A stretch of DNA of 64,000 nt from Paraburkholderia saeva (GCF_907164555.1 NZ_CAJQZC010000006.1:186001-250000); one strand, 5' to 3'. Shown: positions 54,835 through 63,997, numbered from the stretch's first letter. Program-made: numbers and translations. Notes: generated by a model not told the origin, from the letters alone.

Positions 54835-57414
54835 ATGAAAAACTGCACGCCACGCCTGCTTAGGTTCCGTCGTCTTACGGGTTACGCCCTTCTTGTTGCA
54901 GCGCCATTTTCCCTGGCCGCCCAGACCGCGTTCGCGCAAGCCGGACCGCCGGACTCACCGCCCGACGCACAGGCCCCGCAGACGGCTGGCCAGAACGTCG
55001 ATCCGCCGGGACGCGTCGCGCGCCTGAACTACACCGCGGGCGCGGTGACCACGCAGTCCGCTGGCGCGACCGACTGGTCGTACGCGCAGATCAACCGGCC
55101 GCTCACCACCGGCGACCAGCTCTGGAACGACAAAGGCGCACGCTCGGAACTGCACATGGGCTCGACGGCAGTTCGCCTCGGCGAATCGACGAGCCTCGAC
55201 GTCCTCAATCTCGACGACAGCAATACACAACTGAAGGTCGCGCAAGGGACGCTGTCGACGCGCGTGCGTTCGATGCCCGCAGGCTCGACGTATGAGATCG
55301 ACACGCCGAACCTCGCGCTCGGCGTGGGCGCCGCGGGCGACTACCGCGTCGACGTCGCGTCGGACGGCAGCAGCACGACCGTCACCGTGCGCAGCGGCGC
55401 GGCGACTGTCTATGGCGACGGCGCGCAGGTGCCCGTGCAGGCCGGCCAGCAGGTGACGTTCACCGGCACGAACCTGCAACAGGCCGCCGGCAACGGCGCA
55501 CCGCAGCCTGACGCATTCGATCAGTGGGCATTGAGCCGCGACGCCGCAGAAGACCGCTCGGTATCGGCGCGCTACGTATCGCGCGACATCCCCGGTTATC
55601 AGGACCTCGATGCGAACGGCACGTGGCGCAGCAATCCGCAGTACGGCGAAGTATGGGTGCCGAACGCGGTACCGGCAGGCTGGGCGCCGTATCACGACGG
55701 CCACTGGATCTGGCAGGCGCCTTGGGGCTGGACATGGGTCGACGATGCGCCGTGGGGCTTCGCGCCATATCACTATGGCCGCTGGGCTTACGTCGACAAC
55801 AGTTGGGCATGGGCACCGGGGCCCATGGTCGAAAGTGAACCGCCCGTGTATGCGCCGGCGCTCGTCGCGTTCGTGGGCGGCGGCGACAGCCATTTCAACT
55901 GGGGCGTGAATCTGGCGATTGGCGGCGCGGTGGCGGCCGCAGGCGTCGCGTGGTTCCCGCTCGGTCCGGGCGAGGCGTGGCATCCGCGCGGCGGCGGCTG
56001 GAGCCCGCACTATTACGACCGCGTGAACCGGACCGTCGTCGTGAACAACTACAACCGGCAGGTGAACGTAACGAACATCAACGTCCACAACACGTACGTC
56101 AACTATCGCGCGCCCGGCGGCGTAACGGCCGTCCCGGCGACGGCGTTTGTGCACGGGCAGCCGGTGGGACGTTTTGCGCAGAAAGTCGATCCGCGTCAAT
56201 GGCGAAACGCGCAGATCAATCCGGGCGCGCCGGGCATCGCGCCGGTTCGTGAGAGCTTCAACCCAGGCACCCGTAACGCCAGCAACAGGCCGCCTTCGAA
56301 TGTGACGGGCCGCCCGGTGATCGCGACCCGCAGTCCGGTCGTGCCGGCGGCCTATCACGACAACCTCGCGCAACGTTTTGCACAGAGCGGCGGCCGGGTG
56401 CCGAACGCGGGAAATCCGGTCGTGCGCACTTCGGTGCCGGCGCATCTGGGCAACTGGACGGGGCCGGCCGGAACGGGTGGTTCGCCGTCGCCGCAGAACG
56501 TGCGCGTGGTGCAGGCGCATGGTCCGGGCGCGGCGCCGGGTCGTGAAGGTCAGCTCACGCAGCGTCCGGGTGCGCCTCTTCAGCGTCCAGGTGAAGCGAC
56601 ACAGCCGCCGGTCGCCGCGCAGCAACGTCCAGGTCAGCCCGCCCAGATGGCCAATGGGCGTCCTGAACCAGCGAATGGCGTGCCGCGTCCGCCGCAGGTC
56701 TGGGGCAATGTCCCGAACGGCGGGCAACCGCGTCCCGAACAGGGGGCGGCGCCAGGTCAGACACGCCAGCAGCCCGCGTGGACGCAGCCGCACACGCCGA
56801 TGGCGCAGCAAGCCCAGCCGGGGCAACGTCCGCCGCAACCGGGCGCTCCGGTGCAGAGCCGTCCGGTGCAGGCTGAGCACGGCACACCGCAGGTGAATCC
56901 GGCCGTCGCGCAGCAACCGCGCCCGGAATTCCATCCGCAGACGCCGGCGCAACCGCAGTCGCAACAACCGGCCCAGACGCGGCAGGCGCAGCAGGCGCAA
57001 GAAGTGCCACTTCGGCAGCCCACGCCTGCGCAGGCGGCGCAGCCGCCCCGCGCGCCGGAGATGCATGCGCAACAACCGCAACAACAACCCCGGCCGCAGG
57101 AAGTCCGCCCGCAACCGCAGCAACCCCCGCGTGAGGTGTCCCATCCGCAGCCACAACCCCAGCCGCAGGCCCAGCAACCGAGACCGCAGCCGCCGCAGCA
57201 GCAGGCCCAGCAACCCCGGCTGGAACCGCGTCCGCAACCCCAGCCGCGTGCGGAATTTCATCCGCAGCAGGCGCAACAGCAGCCGCGCCCGCAGCCGGCG
57301 CCTCAGCCTCAACCGCATCCGCAACCGCCGCAGCAGGTTCAGCAGCCACATCCGCAACAGCACCCGGATCAGCACGCCACGGGCGGCGGACATGACGAAC
57401 ATCACCGCGGCTGA
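54835..57414 (+). CDS. FecR-domain exported protein with Pro/Gln-rich tail (DUF6600 type)
   Basis: An 859-residue secreted or cell-surface protein. A signal peptide (about residues 1-36, ending TAFAQ) is followed by a FecR-like domain (DWSYAQINRPLTTGDQLWND and LGESTSLDVLNLDD, about residues 60-200). A Trp/Tyr-rich central domain of DUF6600 type follows (WVPNAVPAGWAPYHDGHWIW, residues about 270-400). The last 400 or so residues are Pro/Gln/Arg low complexity (QPQPQ, RPQPP repeats). Here FecR is not in an anti-sigma role because no sigma gene lies beside it. Function unknown. Confidence 0.8.
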   Translation: MKNCTPRLLRFRRLTGYALLVAAPFSLAAQTAFAQAGPPDSPPDAQAPQTAGQNVDPPGRVARLNYTAGAVTTQSAGATDWSYAQINRPLTTGDQLWNDKGARSELHMGSTAVRLGESTSLDVLNLDDSNTQLKVAQGTLSTRVRSMPAGSTYEIDTPNLALGVGAAGDYRVDVASDGSSTTVTVRSGAATVYGDGAQVPVQAGQQVTFTGTNLQQAAGNGAPQPDAFDQWALSRDAAEDRSVSARYVSRDIPGYQDLDANGTWRSNPQYGEVWVPNAVPAGWAPYHDGHWIWQAPWGWTWVDDAPWGFAPYHYGRWAYVDNSWAWAPGPMVESEPPVYAPALVAFVGGGDSHFNWGVNLAIGGAVAAAGVAWFPLGPGEAWHPRGGGWSPHYYDRVNRTVVVNNYNRQVNVTNINVHNTYVNYRAPGGVTAVPATAFVHGQPVGRFAQKVDPRQWRNAQINPGAPGIAPVRESFNPGTRNASNRPPSNVTGRPVIATRSPVVPAAYHDNLAQRFAQSGGRVPNAGNPVVRTSVPAHLGNWTGPAGTGGSPSPQNVRVVQAHGPGAAPGREGQLTQRPGAPLQRPGEATQPPVAAQQRPGQPAQMANGRPEPANGVPRPPQVWGNVPNGGQPRPEQGAAPGQTRQQPAWTQPHTPMAQQAQPGQRPPQPGAPVQSRPVQAEHGTPQVNPAVAQQPRPEFHPQTPAQPQSQQPAQTRQAQQAQEVPLRQPTPAQAAQPPRAPEMHAQQPQQQPRPQEVRPQPQQPPREVSHPQPQPQPQAQQPRPQPPQQQAQQPRLEPRPQPQPRAEFHPQQAQQQPRPQPAPQPQPHPQPPQQVQQPHPQQHPDQHATGGGHDEHHRG

Positions 57415-57442
57415 AACGTTTTTCGCGAACGCCGCCACGATG

Positions 57443-57537
57443 AAAAAAACCCGCATCGAGTCATGAACTGCACCCCAGATCGTTGGACGGGTGTCCAACT
57501 TTTGGGGTGCAGTTCAATCATTGATGCGGGTTTTTTT
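57443..57537. terminator. Bidirectional terminator holding an IS3-like inverted-repeat palindrome
   Basis: The outer 15-base-pair stem pairs AAAAAAACCCGCATC (57443-57457) with GATGCGGGTTTTTTT (57523-57537). Inside it TGAACTGCACCCCA (57464-57477) pairs with its complement (57503-57516), and GTTGGAC (57482-57488) with GTCCAAC (57493-57499). A/T runs on both sides suit the convergent FecR and thyA genes. The inner sequence TGAACTGCACCCC...GTTGGAC matches the terminal repeat style of IS3-family elements as I recall them. Confidence 0.8.
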
Positions 57538-57577
57538 CGTCACGCGCAAACTCGCGCAACCGGAAGCGAAACAAAAA

Positions 57578-58549
57578 CTACACGGCCATCGGCGCCGTCA
57601 ACGGCTCGTGATGACGGTAGCCGACGAGCGAAAAGTCCGAAGGCTCGATCTTCTCCAGCCACTCCGGTTCGTAGACACCGGTTTCGGCATACGCCGGCAC
57701 GCGGTCTGAGATTGCGAACGAAGGGCTTTCGAACGGCTCGCGCCCGAGTTGCTGTTGCAGCATGTCGAGCTGGTTTTCGTAGATATGCGCGTCGCCGATG
57801 AAATACGTGAACCAGCGCGGCGTGTAGCCCGTCAGTCGCCCGACGAGATGCAGCAGCGCGGCGCCCTCGGTCAGATTGAACGGCGTGCCCAGCCCCACGT
57901 CATTGCTGCGGATGTAGAGACATAGCGAAATTTCGCGCTTCGCCGCGTTCGGCAGAAACTGGTACAGCAGGTGACAGGCGGGCAGCGCGATCTCGTCGAG
58001 CACCGCCGGGTTCCAAGCGTGAAACAGGATCCGCCGGTCCGACGGGTTGCGCATGATCGTGTCGAGACACTGGCGCAACTGGTCGACTGCCTTGTACAGC
58101 AGCACTTTCTCGCTGCCCTCTTCATTGAACGACGTAATGATGCTGAAGCCGCGCGACGTCGCGTCCGCGATCTGCGCGGTGGCGCCAGCGTCCAGCACCT
58201 TGTAGGCCGGCCATTTGCGCCACTGCACGCCGTACACATCGCCGAGGTCGTCCGGGCCCTCGCGATACGGATTGGCGAGCCATTGCGGATTATCGTTGGC
58301 GTTCGCATCCCAGACCTTGCAACCGAGCGCGCGGAACTCCGCCGCGCTGCGCGACGCGCGCAGAAAGCCCACCAGTTCGCCGACGGCGGACTTGAACGCC
58401 AGTTTCTTCGTGGTGACAGCAGGGAAACCCTGCTGCAGATCGAAGCGCATCATCGCGCCGGGCATGCTGATCGTGCGGATGCCCGTGCGGTTTTCCTGCC
58501 ACGTACCGGTATCGAGGATCTGTCGGACGAGGTCGAGGTATTGTTTCAT
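57578..58549 (-). CDS. thyA: Thymidylate synthase
   Basis: Converts dUMP and methylene-tetrahydrofolate to dTMP. It has 323 residues from ATG 58549, beginning [20 protein letters not shown] and [14 protein letters not shown]. The catalytic Cys lies in [12 protein letters not shown], followed by [21 protein letters not shown]. It is longer than the 264-residue E. coli protein because of a central insert, which other Burkholderia ThyA proteins share. It is convergent with the FecR gene. No folA is next to it in the window. Confidence 0.96.
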   Translation of the reverse strand: MKQYLDLVRQILDTGTWQENRTGIRTISMPGAMMRFDLQQGFPAVTTKKLAFKSAVGELVGFLRASRSAAEFRALGCKVWDANANDNPQWLANPYREGPDDLGDVYGVQWRKWPAYKVLDAGATAQIADATSRGFSIITSFNEEGSEKVLLYKAVDQLRQCLDTIMRNPSDRRILFHAWNPAVLDEIALPACHLLYQFLPNAAKREISLCLYIRSNDVGLGTPFNLTEGAALLHLVGRLTGYTPRWFTYFIGDAHIYENQLDMLQQQLGREPFESPSFAISDRVPAYAETGVYEPEWLEKIEPSDFSLVGYRHHEPLTAPMAV

Positions 58550-58730
58550 TCGGGTTCCTTCGGCCGGGCGCGAACGCACCCGTTTTTGGCAGAGAATCCC
58601 TGATTTTAGCAAGCGCAGCGGACTTCCGTCCGGTCCCGCCGTCCGGCGGCGCTGTTTTGCGATCGACCGGGCGGCTCGCGGCCTGTGCCGGCGAGCTTCC
58701 CGATGAAGTTGATCGAAGCGCTGACGCGCC

Positions 58731-60125
58731 TCAAAGATGCGGGATGGTGGCGGGCAGATCCGGATGCGAGGCGATCGGTTCGCCATCGATATGCCGCATG
58801 CCGTGCGAACACAGCAGCCGGTACAGCGTCACGCGTGAGATGCCGAGTTCCTGCGCCGCGTCGCCGAGGCGGCCGCGATGGCGCAACAGCGCCAGTTCGA
58901 TCGCCTGACGCTCCGCCGCTTCGCGCGCCTGCGCGAGCGATACCGGCACGATTTCCACGTAATCCGCCAGTTCGAGATCGCGCGCGGTAATCGCGCGCCC
59001 CTCGGACATCACAATGGCGCGGCGCACGCGGTTGATCAGCTCGCGCACGTTGCCCGGCCAGCTATAGTTATGCAGCGCCGCGATCGCATCCGGCGAAAAA
59101 CCGCGCAGGCGCCGGCTCGCATCTTTCCTGAAACGTTCGAGCATGTGACGCGCAAGCAGCTCGATGTCCTTGCCGCGGGCGCGCAGCGGCGGCTCGTCGA
59201 TCTGCAGCACACACAGACGGTGATACAGGTCGGCGCGAAACCGCCCTTCGATCATCGCGGTATGCATGTCGACGTGCGTGGCCGAAATGATCCGCACATC
59301 GACCGACGTCGACCCGTGGCCGCCCAGCCGCTCGACCTTGCCTTCCTGCAGGAAACGCAGCAGGCTCGCCTGGCTTTCCATCGGCAGGTCGCCGATTTCA
59401 TCGAGAAACAGGGTGCCGCCGTTCGCCGCCTCCACACGCCCGATCTTGCGCTGGTTCGCGCCGGTAAAGGCGCCGCGCTCATAGCCAAACAGTTCGGATT
59501 GCAGCAGATGCGGCGGGATCGCGCCGCAGTTGATCGGCACGAACGGCGCGGCGCGACGGCCCGAGCGCTCATGGATCGCGACGGCCGTCAGCTCCTTGCC
59601 GGTGCCGGATTCGCCGGAAATGAACACCGGCGCGTCGGTCATCGCAACCTTGCGGATCGAGCGGAAGAGCGCGAGCATCGCGTCGCACGAACCGACCATT
59701 TCACCTTCCGTGCCGGAGGTGGTCGAATCGTTGGAGGCGGGTTCGCCAAGCGAGATCATTCCGTAAGCATGACCGACGGAATCGACAATCCGGTCACCCG
59801 CATAGGGGACCGTTACGTAATCGAAACAGTAGTCGCGCACGAGCCGGCGCAGCGCCGCATCCTGCAACTGGCCAGGCGTCGTGGCGGCAACCCAGCCGAC
59901 GTTGGGCATCGTGAGACACGATTCGAATCCGACGATTTCGTGCGGCTGAAAACGGCTCGACAGATCGAGCAGGCCACCGGCTGCCGCTCCGGCGCGCACG
60001 GCCCGACGAACGTCGCGAGCCGAATTGACCACTTCCACATGCCAGCCGCGCTCGTGAAAGCGCGAATTCAGGTCCGCGCTTGGATCGCGAGTCACGTAAA
60101 TCAATTGCCGCGGTGCGGATTCCAT
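58731..60125 (-). CDS. Sigma54-dependent activator, VpsR-like
   Basis: An enhancer-binding protein of 464 residues. The N-terminal domain (about 1-130) resembles a receiver of the VpsR type without the full phosphorylation set ([31 protein letters not shown] near 51-59). The AAA+ domain has Walker A GESGTGKE at 171-178, the sigma54 contact loop GAFTGA at 218-223 and Walker B LDEIGD at 241-246. A Fis-type helix-turn-helix ends it ([19 protein letters not shown]). Related activators (VpsR, BerB) control biofilm matrix genes. It is divergent from the operon at 60660, whose sigma54 promoter it probably drives. Confidence 0.9.
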   Translation of the reverse strand: MESAPRQLIYVTRDPSADLNSRFHERGWHVEVVNSARDVRRAVRAGAAAGGLLDLSSRFQPHEIVGFESCLTMPNVGWVAATTPGQLQDAALRRLVRDYCFDYVTVPYAGDRIVDSVGHAYGMISLGEPASNDSTTSGTEGEMVGSCDAMLALFRSIRKVAMTDAPVFISGESGTGKELTAVAIHERSGRRAAPFVPINCGAIPPHLLQSELFGYERGAFTGANQRKIGRVEAANGGTLFLDEIGDLPMESQASLLRFLQEGKVERLGGHGSTSVDVRIISATHVDMHTAMIEGRFRADLYHRLCVLQIDEPPLRARGKDIELLARHMLERFRKDASRRLRGFSPDAIAALHNYSWPGNVRELINRVRRAIVMSEGRAITARDLELADYVEIVPVSLAQAREAAERQAIELALLRHRGRLGDAAQELGISRVTLYRLLCSHGMRHIDGEPIASHPDLPATIPHL

Positions 60126-60525
60126 TATTCAGATCCTCGTCAACGAACGTTAAGGATGACGGCACGTACCTGAACAGTTTTTCAGACACGCCAGTTTACG
60201 TCAGGATTTCGCATGGGCAAAAACCGAACGGCCATTCCATTCCGTGCGGACAGCGGATCCCCGAAAAGCGGCGTGTGTGTAATGAGACGTCCCTGGTCCG
60301 GACTTTTTTAAAATGTGCTGCAGTTTTCGAGAGCTTACTATAGGCAAGCCGCCCCGAAAACAATTATGCAAATTAAATCGCCCTTCCGCCACAGATAAGG
60401 CTAAGAAGGCGATTCGGGTTGTCTGCAGCCTGTTAATAAACCGTTTCCCTCACACGATTAAACGTTTTCACCCCGTTTCACTTTTTGCCGGCGGTTTCTG
60501 AAATACCCGGTATTTTCTTCCGCTC

Positions 60526-60541
60526 GTTTCAGACCTGAAAC
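60526..60541. promoter_or_regulatory. Candidate upstream activator site (inverted repeat)
   Basis: GTTTCAG-AC-CTGAAAC is a 7-base inverted repeat with a 2-base spacer, centred about 109 bases upstream of the predicted transcription start, a usual place for sigma54 activators. A weaker copy, GTTTCTGAAAT, lies at 60494-60504. Confidence 0.6.
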
Positions 60542-60616
60542 ATTTTCCGCTGTTTTCTTAATCCGTCCGCCACCCCAATTAGAAGCCACCCAGTCCCATC
60601 AACGGATTGCGGGAGA

Positions 60617-60632
60617 TGGCACACGTTTCGCT
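60617..60632 (+). promoter_or_regulatory. Sigma54 promoter of the amyloid-like operon
   Basis: TGGCAC (60617-60622), five bases, then TCGCT (60628-60632). This matches TGGCAC-N5-TTGCT with one mismatch, and the GG and GC dinucleotides are exactly 10 bases apart. The predicted start is about 60643, leaving a 17-base leader with AAGGAG (60647-60652) before ATG 60660. Confidence 0.75.
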
Positions 60633-60659
60633 AAATGTCCTGCACCAAGGAGACACACC

Positions 60660-61106
60660 ATGCGACACGTTTTCCGCATCGACATGAAGTTGACCACGCT
60701 AGGCGCCGCAATCTGCGTCTCGCTGGCTTCGATGACGCTGCCCGTCGACGTCATTGCCCAGGTGGTTGCTCCCGCATCAGACAGCAGTACGCCTTCCGTC
60801 GCCGCCGTAACGCCTGCCAGTCTGGACGACAACGCGACGGACACATCGTCTGTCGCCGCACAGACGCCCGCCGATTCGGGTGCGAGCGCAGACGTCGGCG
60901 CGTCGAACGACCTGGTGCTCGACGACCAGATGCTGTCGCGGCAACGCGGCGGTGCGGTCGGCATGGTGATGGTGGCGGCAACGCCGCAGATGCGTGGCGG
61001 TTCGGTGACGCTGTGGGATGAAATTGCACCGCCCACGCCGCTGCCGGTTCCGGTGGATGCGGCCCGCGCAGCGCAAAGCAACGTGGCGAGCTACACGCGC
61101 AAGTAG
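60660..61106 (+). CDS. Exported protein of amyloid-like operon, gene 1
   Basis: I do not recognise a named family. The 148-residue product has a signal peptide (about residues 1-34, ending VIA-Q), a Ser/Thr/Ala/Asp-rich variable middle, then a conserved-looking segment LDDQMLSRQRGGAVGMVMVA (near 85-105). The RQRGG part resembles a double-glycine processing site, such as the sites cut by C39 peptidases. A strong AAGGAG precedes the ATG. It is first in an operon behind the sigma54 promoter and is followed after 74 bases by gene 2. Confidence 0.75.
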   Translation: MRHVFRIDMKLTTLGAAICVSLASMTLPVDVIAQVVAPASDSSTPSVAAVTPASLDDNATDTSSVAAQTPADSGASADVGASNDLVLDDQMLSRQRGGAVGMVMVAATPQMRGGSVTLWDEIAPPTPLPVPVDAARAAQSNVASYTRK

Positions 61107-61180
61107 AGCGGATGAACAACGGATGCGATCGCCGCCGCTCCACTGCGCCGGCACTTCGCTCCGATATCGGGGACACTGAC

Positions 61181-61687
61181 ATGACCGTTTCAAGAGAGAC
61201 CACGCGGGGCCACAGCCAGCATGCACCGCGCCTCGCAGCCCTGCTGCTCGGCGCGCTGGCCGCGGGTTCTGCGACGCTCGCCTGCGCCCAGCAGGTTGTC
61301 AATCCGGGCGACATCATCGTCGAACGTCAGATCACCCCGCGCATCGCCTACGACAACGTCCCGAAGAGCCAGGACCCGGTGCTCGTGCGCGCCACGACGT
61401 TCCCGGCCAACAGCTTCAATCCGATGATGGCGACGGCCGTGTCGGACGCGGACCTGACCAGTGCGCACGGCTCGACCGGGCTCGCCGACGGCGGTGTCGG
61501 CGCGGCCGGCCTGCAGGCGGTCACACGCATCCTCAGCGGCAACACCACGGGCAATAACGTCGCGCTTAACAACGGCAACATCGGCGCGCCGGCGCCGGGC
61601 ATCGGCGGCACGATCTCCTCGTCGGTATCGGGCGCGCTGGCGCCCCTGTCGACCGCCCTTGGTGGCGCGCTCGGAGGTCTGAAATGA
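61181..61687 (+). CDS. Exported protein of amyloid-like operon, gene 2
   Basis: A 168-residue exported protein, not recognised by family. It starts MTVSRETTRGHSQHAPRLAA with GGGGA upstream, has a signal peptide ending near residue 36 (LACAQ), then VNPGDIIVERQITPRIAYDNVP. The C-terminal half is Gly/Ala/Asn-rich (GNTTGNNVALNNGNIGAP) and ends GGALGGLK. It overlaps the next gene by four bases (ATGA), so the two are translationally coupled. A chaperone or accessory role for the fibre subunits is inferred only from the operon. Confidence 0.72.
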   Translation: MTVSRETTRGHSQHAPRLAALLLGALAAGSATLACAQQVVNPGDIIVERQITPRIAYDNVPKSQDPVLVRATTFPANSFNPMMATAVSDADLTSAHGSTGLADGGVGAAGLQAVTRILSGNTTGNNVALNNGNIGAPAPGIGGTISSSVSGALAPLSTALGGALGGLK

Positions 61688-62319
61688 GCCGCCTCCATAG
61701 CCTTGGCCTTCACGCCAGCGTGCGCCGCCCGATCGTCGCGTGCGCGGTGCTCGGCGCCCTCACTGTAACGGGCGCCCATGCGCAAACGATTCCGCGCGTC
61801 ACCGCCGATGCAACGATCGCGAACGGCGCGGCGACCAGCGTGCACGGCGCGATCGCGATGAATGAAACAGCCGGCCTCGACAACGTCCAGGCCAACCAGC
61901 TGACGATCACGACGGGCGGCGCAGTGGCGAACGACAACGCCGGCGCCCAGAGCTCGACGGTAGCCGCGAAGGTCAAAGCCGCGCGGGCAACGATCGAAGG
62001 CAATGCGTTTTCCAGTACGTCCGGAGCGGTGATGTTGAACCAGTCTGCGGGCGCAGGGAATCTCCAGCAAAACAGTGTCCAGCTTGGCACTGCGGCGCTT
62101 GGAGTCGAGACCGTCTCGGATGGGGTGCTATCCGCGACGGCCCCGAAAAACGGTGGTCCGGGTCAATCCATCGGGGTTCAGAGCGTTCGAGAGGCCAACA
62201 TCTCCAATGAAGCCTTCAAGAACGTCAGCGGGATCGTCCAGATCAACCAGACTGCCGGAGCCGGTAATGCAACGGCAAACAGTTTTGTGCTCCGTCCCCC
62301 GGCGGGCACTCTTTTCTAA
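61684..62319 (+). CDS. Fap-like repeat protein, putative minor amyloid subunit
   Basis: A 211-residue exported protein with signal peptide (cleavage near residue 33, AHA-Q). It carries three repeats with a common pattern: residues 55-71 (GAIAMNETAGLDNVQAN), 114-130 (GAVMLNQSAGAGNLQQN) and 183-199 (GIVQINQTAGAGNATAN). The shape (small residues, N-Q, A-G, N-x-x-x-N) resembles FapB/FapC and curli units, so it may be a nucleator or minor subunit. It has no catalytic motif. It lies between gene 2 (overlap) and the large repeat protein 27 bases downstream. Confidence 0.75.
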   Translation: MSRLHSLGLHASVRRPIVACAVLGALTVTGAHAQTIPRVTADATIANGAATSVHGAIAMNETAGLDNVQANQLTITTGGAVANDNAGAQSSTVAAKVKAARATIEGNAFSSTSGAVMLNQSAGAGNLQQNSVQLGTAALGVETVSDGVLSATAPKNGGPGQSIGVQSVREANISNEAFKNVSGIVQINQTAGAGNATANSFVLRPPAGTLF

Positions 62320-62346
62320 ATAGCCACACTCGTATCGGAGCGAAAA

Positions 62347-63930
62347 ATGAAACGCACAATTATTGCAGCGGCGGTGTTTGCGGCAGCTACGGGTTCCGCC
62401 TTCGCATCTCCGCAAAACCCCTATCTGTTCAACGCCACCCTGGTCGGCGAGCAGGTCGGCATTGAAGGGTGGGTCACGCTGTTCGGCTGTGTGAACGTCT
62501 CCAGCACCGCTGGCGCTGTCGTGAACAACACGCAGAACACCAGCGTCTACGCTACGCTCGATCCGCAGGCACAGAGCTATGTAAAGGGCGCCGTCACGAC
62601 GACCTATAACAACCGCTCGACCAGCCTCGTTGGCACGGGAACGAACACCTCGTACGACAACAACTCGTTCACGGCAAGCCAGGACTCGTCACACGCCCAC
62701 ACAACAACGACGACGAACGCATCGAACTCGACGACGACGAAGAGCTCGGCCAGCAACTATGCGTACGGCAACACGGCGAGCGCGGCGGAAGCCAGCCAGG
62801 CACATAGCACGAACGATTCGGGCTGGGCCAGCAACAGCGCCTCGGCGAGCGACAAGTCGAAGACGCACACCGACGCCTACGCTGCGAACAACGCGCATTC
62901 CAGCTATTCGAACGGCAGCCAGGGGCAAGCTGCAGCAGGCACCGCAACGGTCGGCGTATCGACCTCGAGCGGCGGCAATATCTTCAACGGCCACGCCAGC
63001 GTGACGGTTTCGGGTTCGGAAAGCACCGCCTCGAACTACAACAAGAATCACAGCGACGGCAGCGGAACGACCGCGTCGCACGGTTCGAACTCGCATGACA
63101 CGTCGAACTCGACGAATAGCGCCGATGCAAACCGCGCTTCGTACGCCGATGCAACGCAAAGCTGGGCAGCAACGGCTTCCGACAGCGGCTCGGGCAACAA
63201 GTCGAAGAACTCGACGTCGACTTACGCTCACAACGACTCGTCCACGCATACGACGGGCAGCGCAAGCTCCTCTTCGTACAGCAGCTCGTCGGCGGCCTCG
63301 CACGCCTCGGGCTATAGCGTGAACGACACGCTGGCCAGCACCGACGTGAAGACGACCGGCCATGTCACGCAGGTCTATGACACGCGCGTCGCCGGCACGC
63401 TGAACGCCACGACGGGCACGGGCGCAGGCTCGGGTGTATCGGGCAACCTGGGTATCAACATCGCAGAAGGCATCGACAACGCCCAGAGCAACGACACCTC
63501 GCTCGCTTCGGTCGACGTCGGCAACGTGTTCGGCAATGCGCAGATCTTCAACAAGCAGTCGTCTTCCGGCCGCGCCAATATCAACAACTTCAACCTGAAC
63601 GCTTCGATCGGCGACAACTCGCTGCAGAACGTGTCGGGCAACGTTGGTGTGAACGTCGCATCCGGTATCGGCAATGCGCAAAACAACAGCCTTGCTGGCG
63701 CGGTCACGACGACGTCGCCGGGTGCTGCGAAGACGACAGCCATGGTCGCCACGGATGACAACTCCCAAAGCGCCTCGATGTCGGTGTACGGTCAGTTCCA
63801 GGGTACGGCAATGCTCGGCGCCGGCGCCCTGGCAGGCTCGAGCGGCAACATCGGCGTGAACATCGCCGGCGGCGCGGGCAACCTGCAGCACAACGGTCTG
63901 GCAATCGCTGCCCTCAACAGCGGTCACTGA
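62347..63930 (+). CDS. Fap-like repeat protein, putative major amyloid subunit
   Basis: A 527-residue exported protein with a signal peptide (residues 1-20, ending SAFA-S). A degenerate repeat near 48-62 (NVSSTAGAVVNNTQN) is followed by a very long Ser/Thr/Asn/His/Ala/Gly-rich linker (about residues 95-350). Three clean repeats follow: GINIAEGIDNAQSN at 369-382, GVNVASGIGNAQNN at 434-447 and GVNIAGGAGNLQHN at 503-516, spaced 65 and 69 residues. This matches the Fap amyloid motif as remembered (GVN-x-A-x-G-x-x-N-x-Q-x-N). The ATG is preceded by GGAGCG. The linker has almost no hydrophobic residues. Confidence 0.78.
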   Translation: MKRTIIAAAVFAAATGSAFASPQNPYLFNATLVGEQVGIEGWVTLFGCVNVSSTAGAVVNNTQNTSVYATLDPQAQSYVKGAVTTTYNNRSTSLVGTGTNTSYDNNSFTASQDSSHAHTTTTTNASNSTTTKSSASNYAYGNTASAAEASQAHSTNDSGWASNSASASDKSKTHTDAYAANNAHSSYSNGSQGQAAAGTATVGVSTSSGGNIFNGHASVTVSGSESTASNYNKNHSDGSGTTASHGSNSHDTSNSTNSADANRASYADATQSWAATASDSGSGNKSKNSTSTYAHNDSSTHTTGSASSSSYSSSSAASHASGYSVNDTLASTDVKTTGHVTQVYDTRVAGTLNATTGTGAGSGVSGNLGINIAEGIDNAQSNDTSLASVDVGNVFGNAQIFNKQSSSGRANINNFNLNASIGDNSLQNVSGNVGVNVASGIGNAQNNSLAGAVTTTSPGAAKTTAMVATDDNSQSASMSVYGQFQGTAMLGAGALAGSSGNIGVNIAGGAGNLQHNGLAIAALNSGH

Positions 63931-63951
63931 CCGGATCACAGTGGGGAACAT

Positions 63952-63976
63952 GCCGGCCGCCACGGAAGCGGCCGGC
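63952..63976 (+). terminator. Hairpin after the major repeat protein gene
   Basis: GCCGGCCGC (63952-63960) pairs with GCGGCCGGC (63968-63976), nine perfect pairs with a seven-base loop, 21 bases after the stop. There is no T run; it may partly stop transcription or protect the message, so that the structural subunit exceeds the next gene. Confidence 0.5.
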
Positions 63977-63997
63977 GTGCATCAGCAGGAGACCAGA

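Larger units (their letters stand above)
60126..60659. promoter_or_regulatory. Intergenic control region of the activator and the amyloid-like operon
   Basis: A 534-base, relatively AT-rich gap between the divergent activator and the exported-protein operon. It carries repeated GTTTC words on plus (near 60443, 60463, 60474, 60494 and 60526), a 16-base inverted repeat (60526-60541) and the sigma54 promoter (60617-60632). The lower GC content than its flanks is typical of a regulatory zone. No gene is seen. Confidence 0.7.

Noticed and set aside
54955..57498. Long minus-strand frame opposite the FecR-domain gene
   Set aside because: It runs through the low-complexity Pro/Gln region and shows only Arg/Leu repeats, with no domain.
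57464..57516. A complete insertion sequence
   Set aside because: Only short inverted repeats are present, with no transposase frame between them; it is kept as a terminator with IS-like arms.
62630..63395. DNA repeat array in the low-complexity region of the amyloid-like gene
   Set aside because: No exact long repeats; the similarity is at residue composition level, so it is a protein feature.
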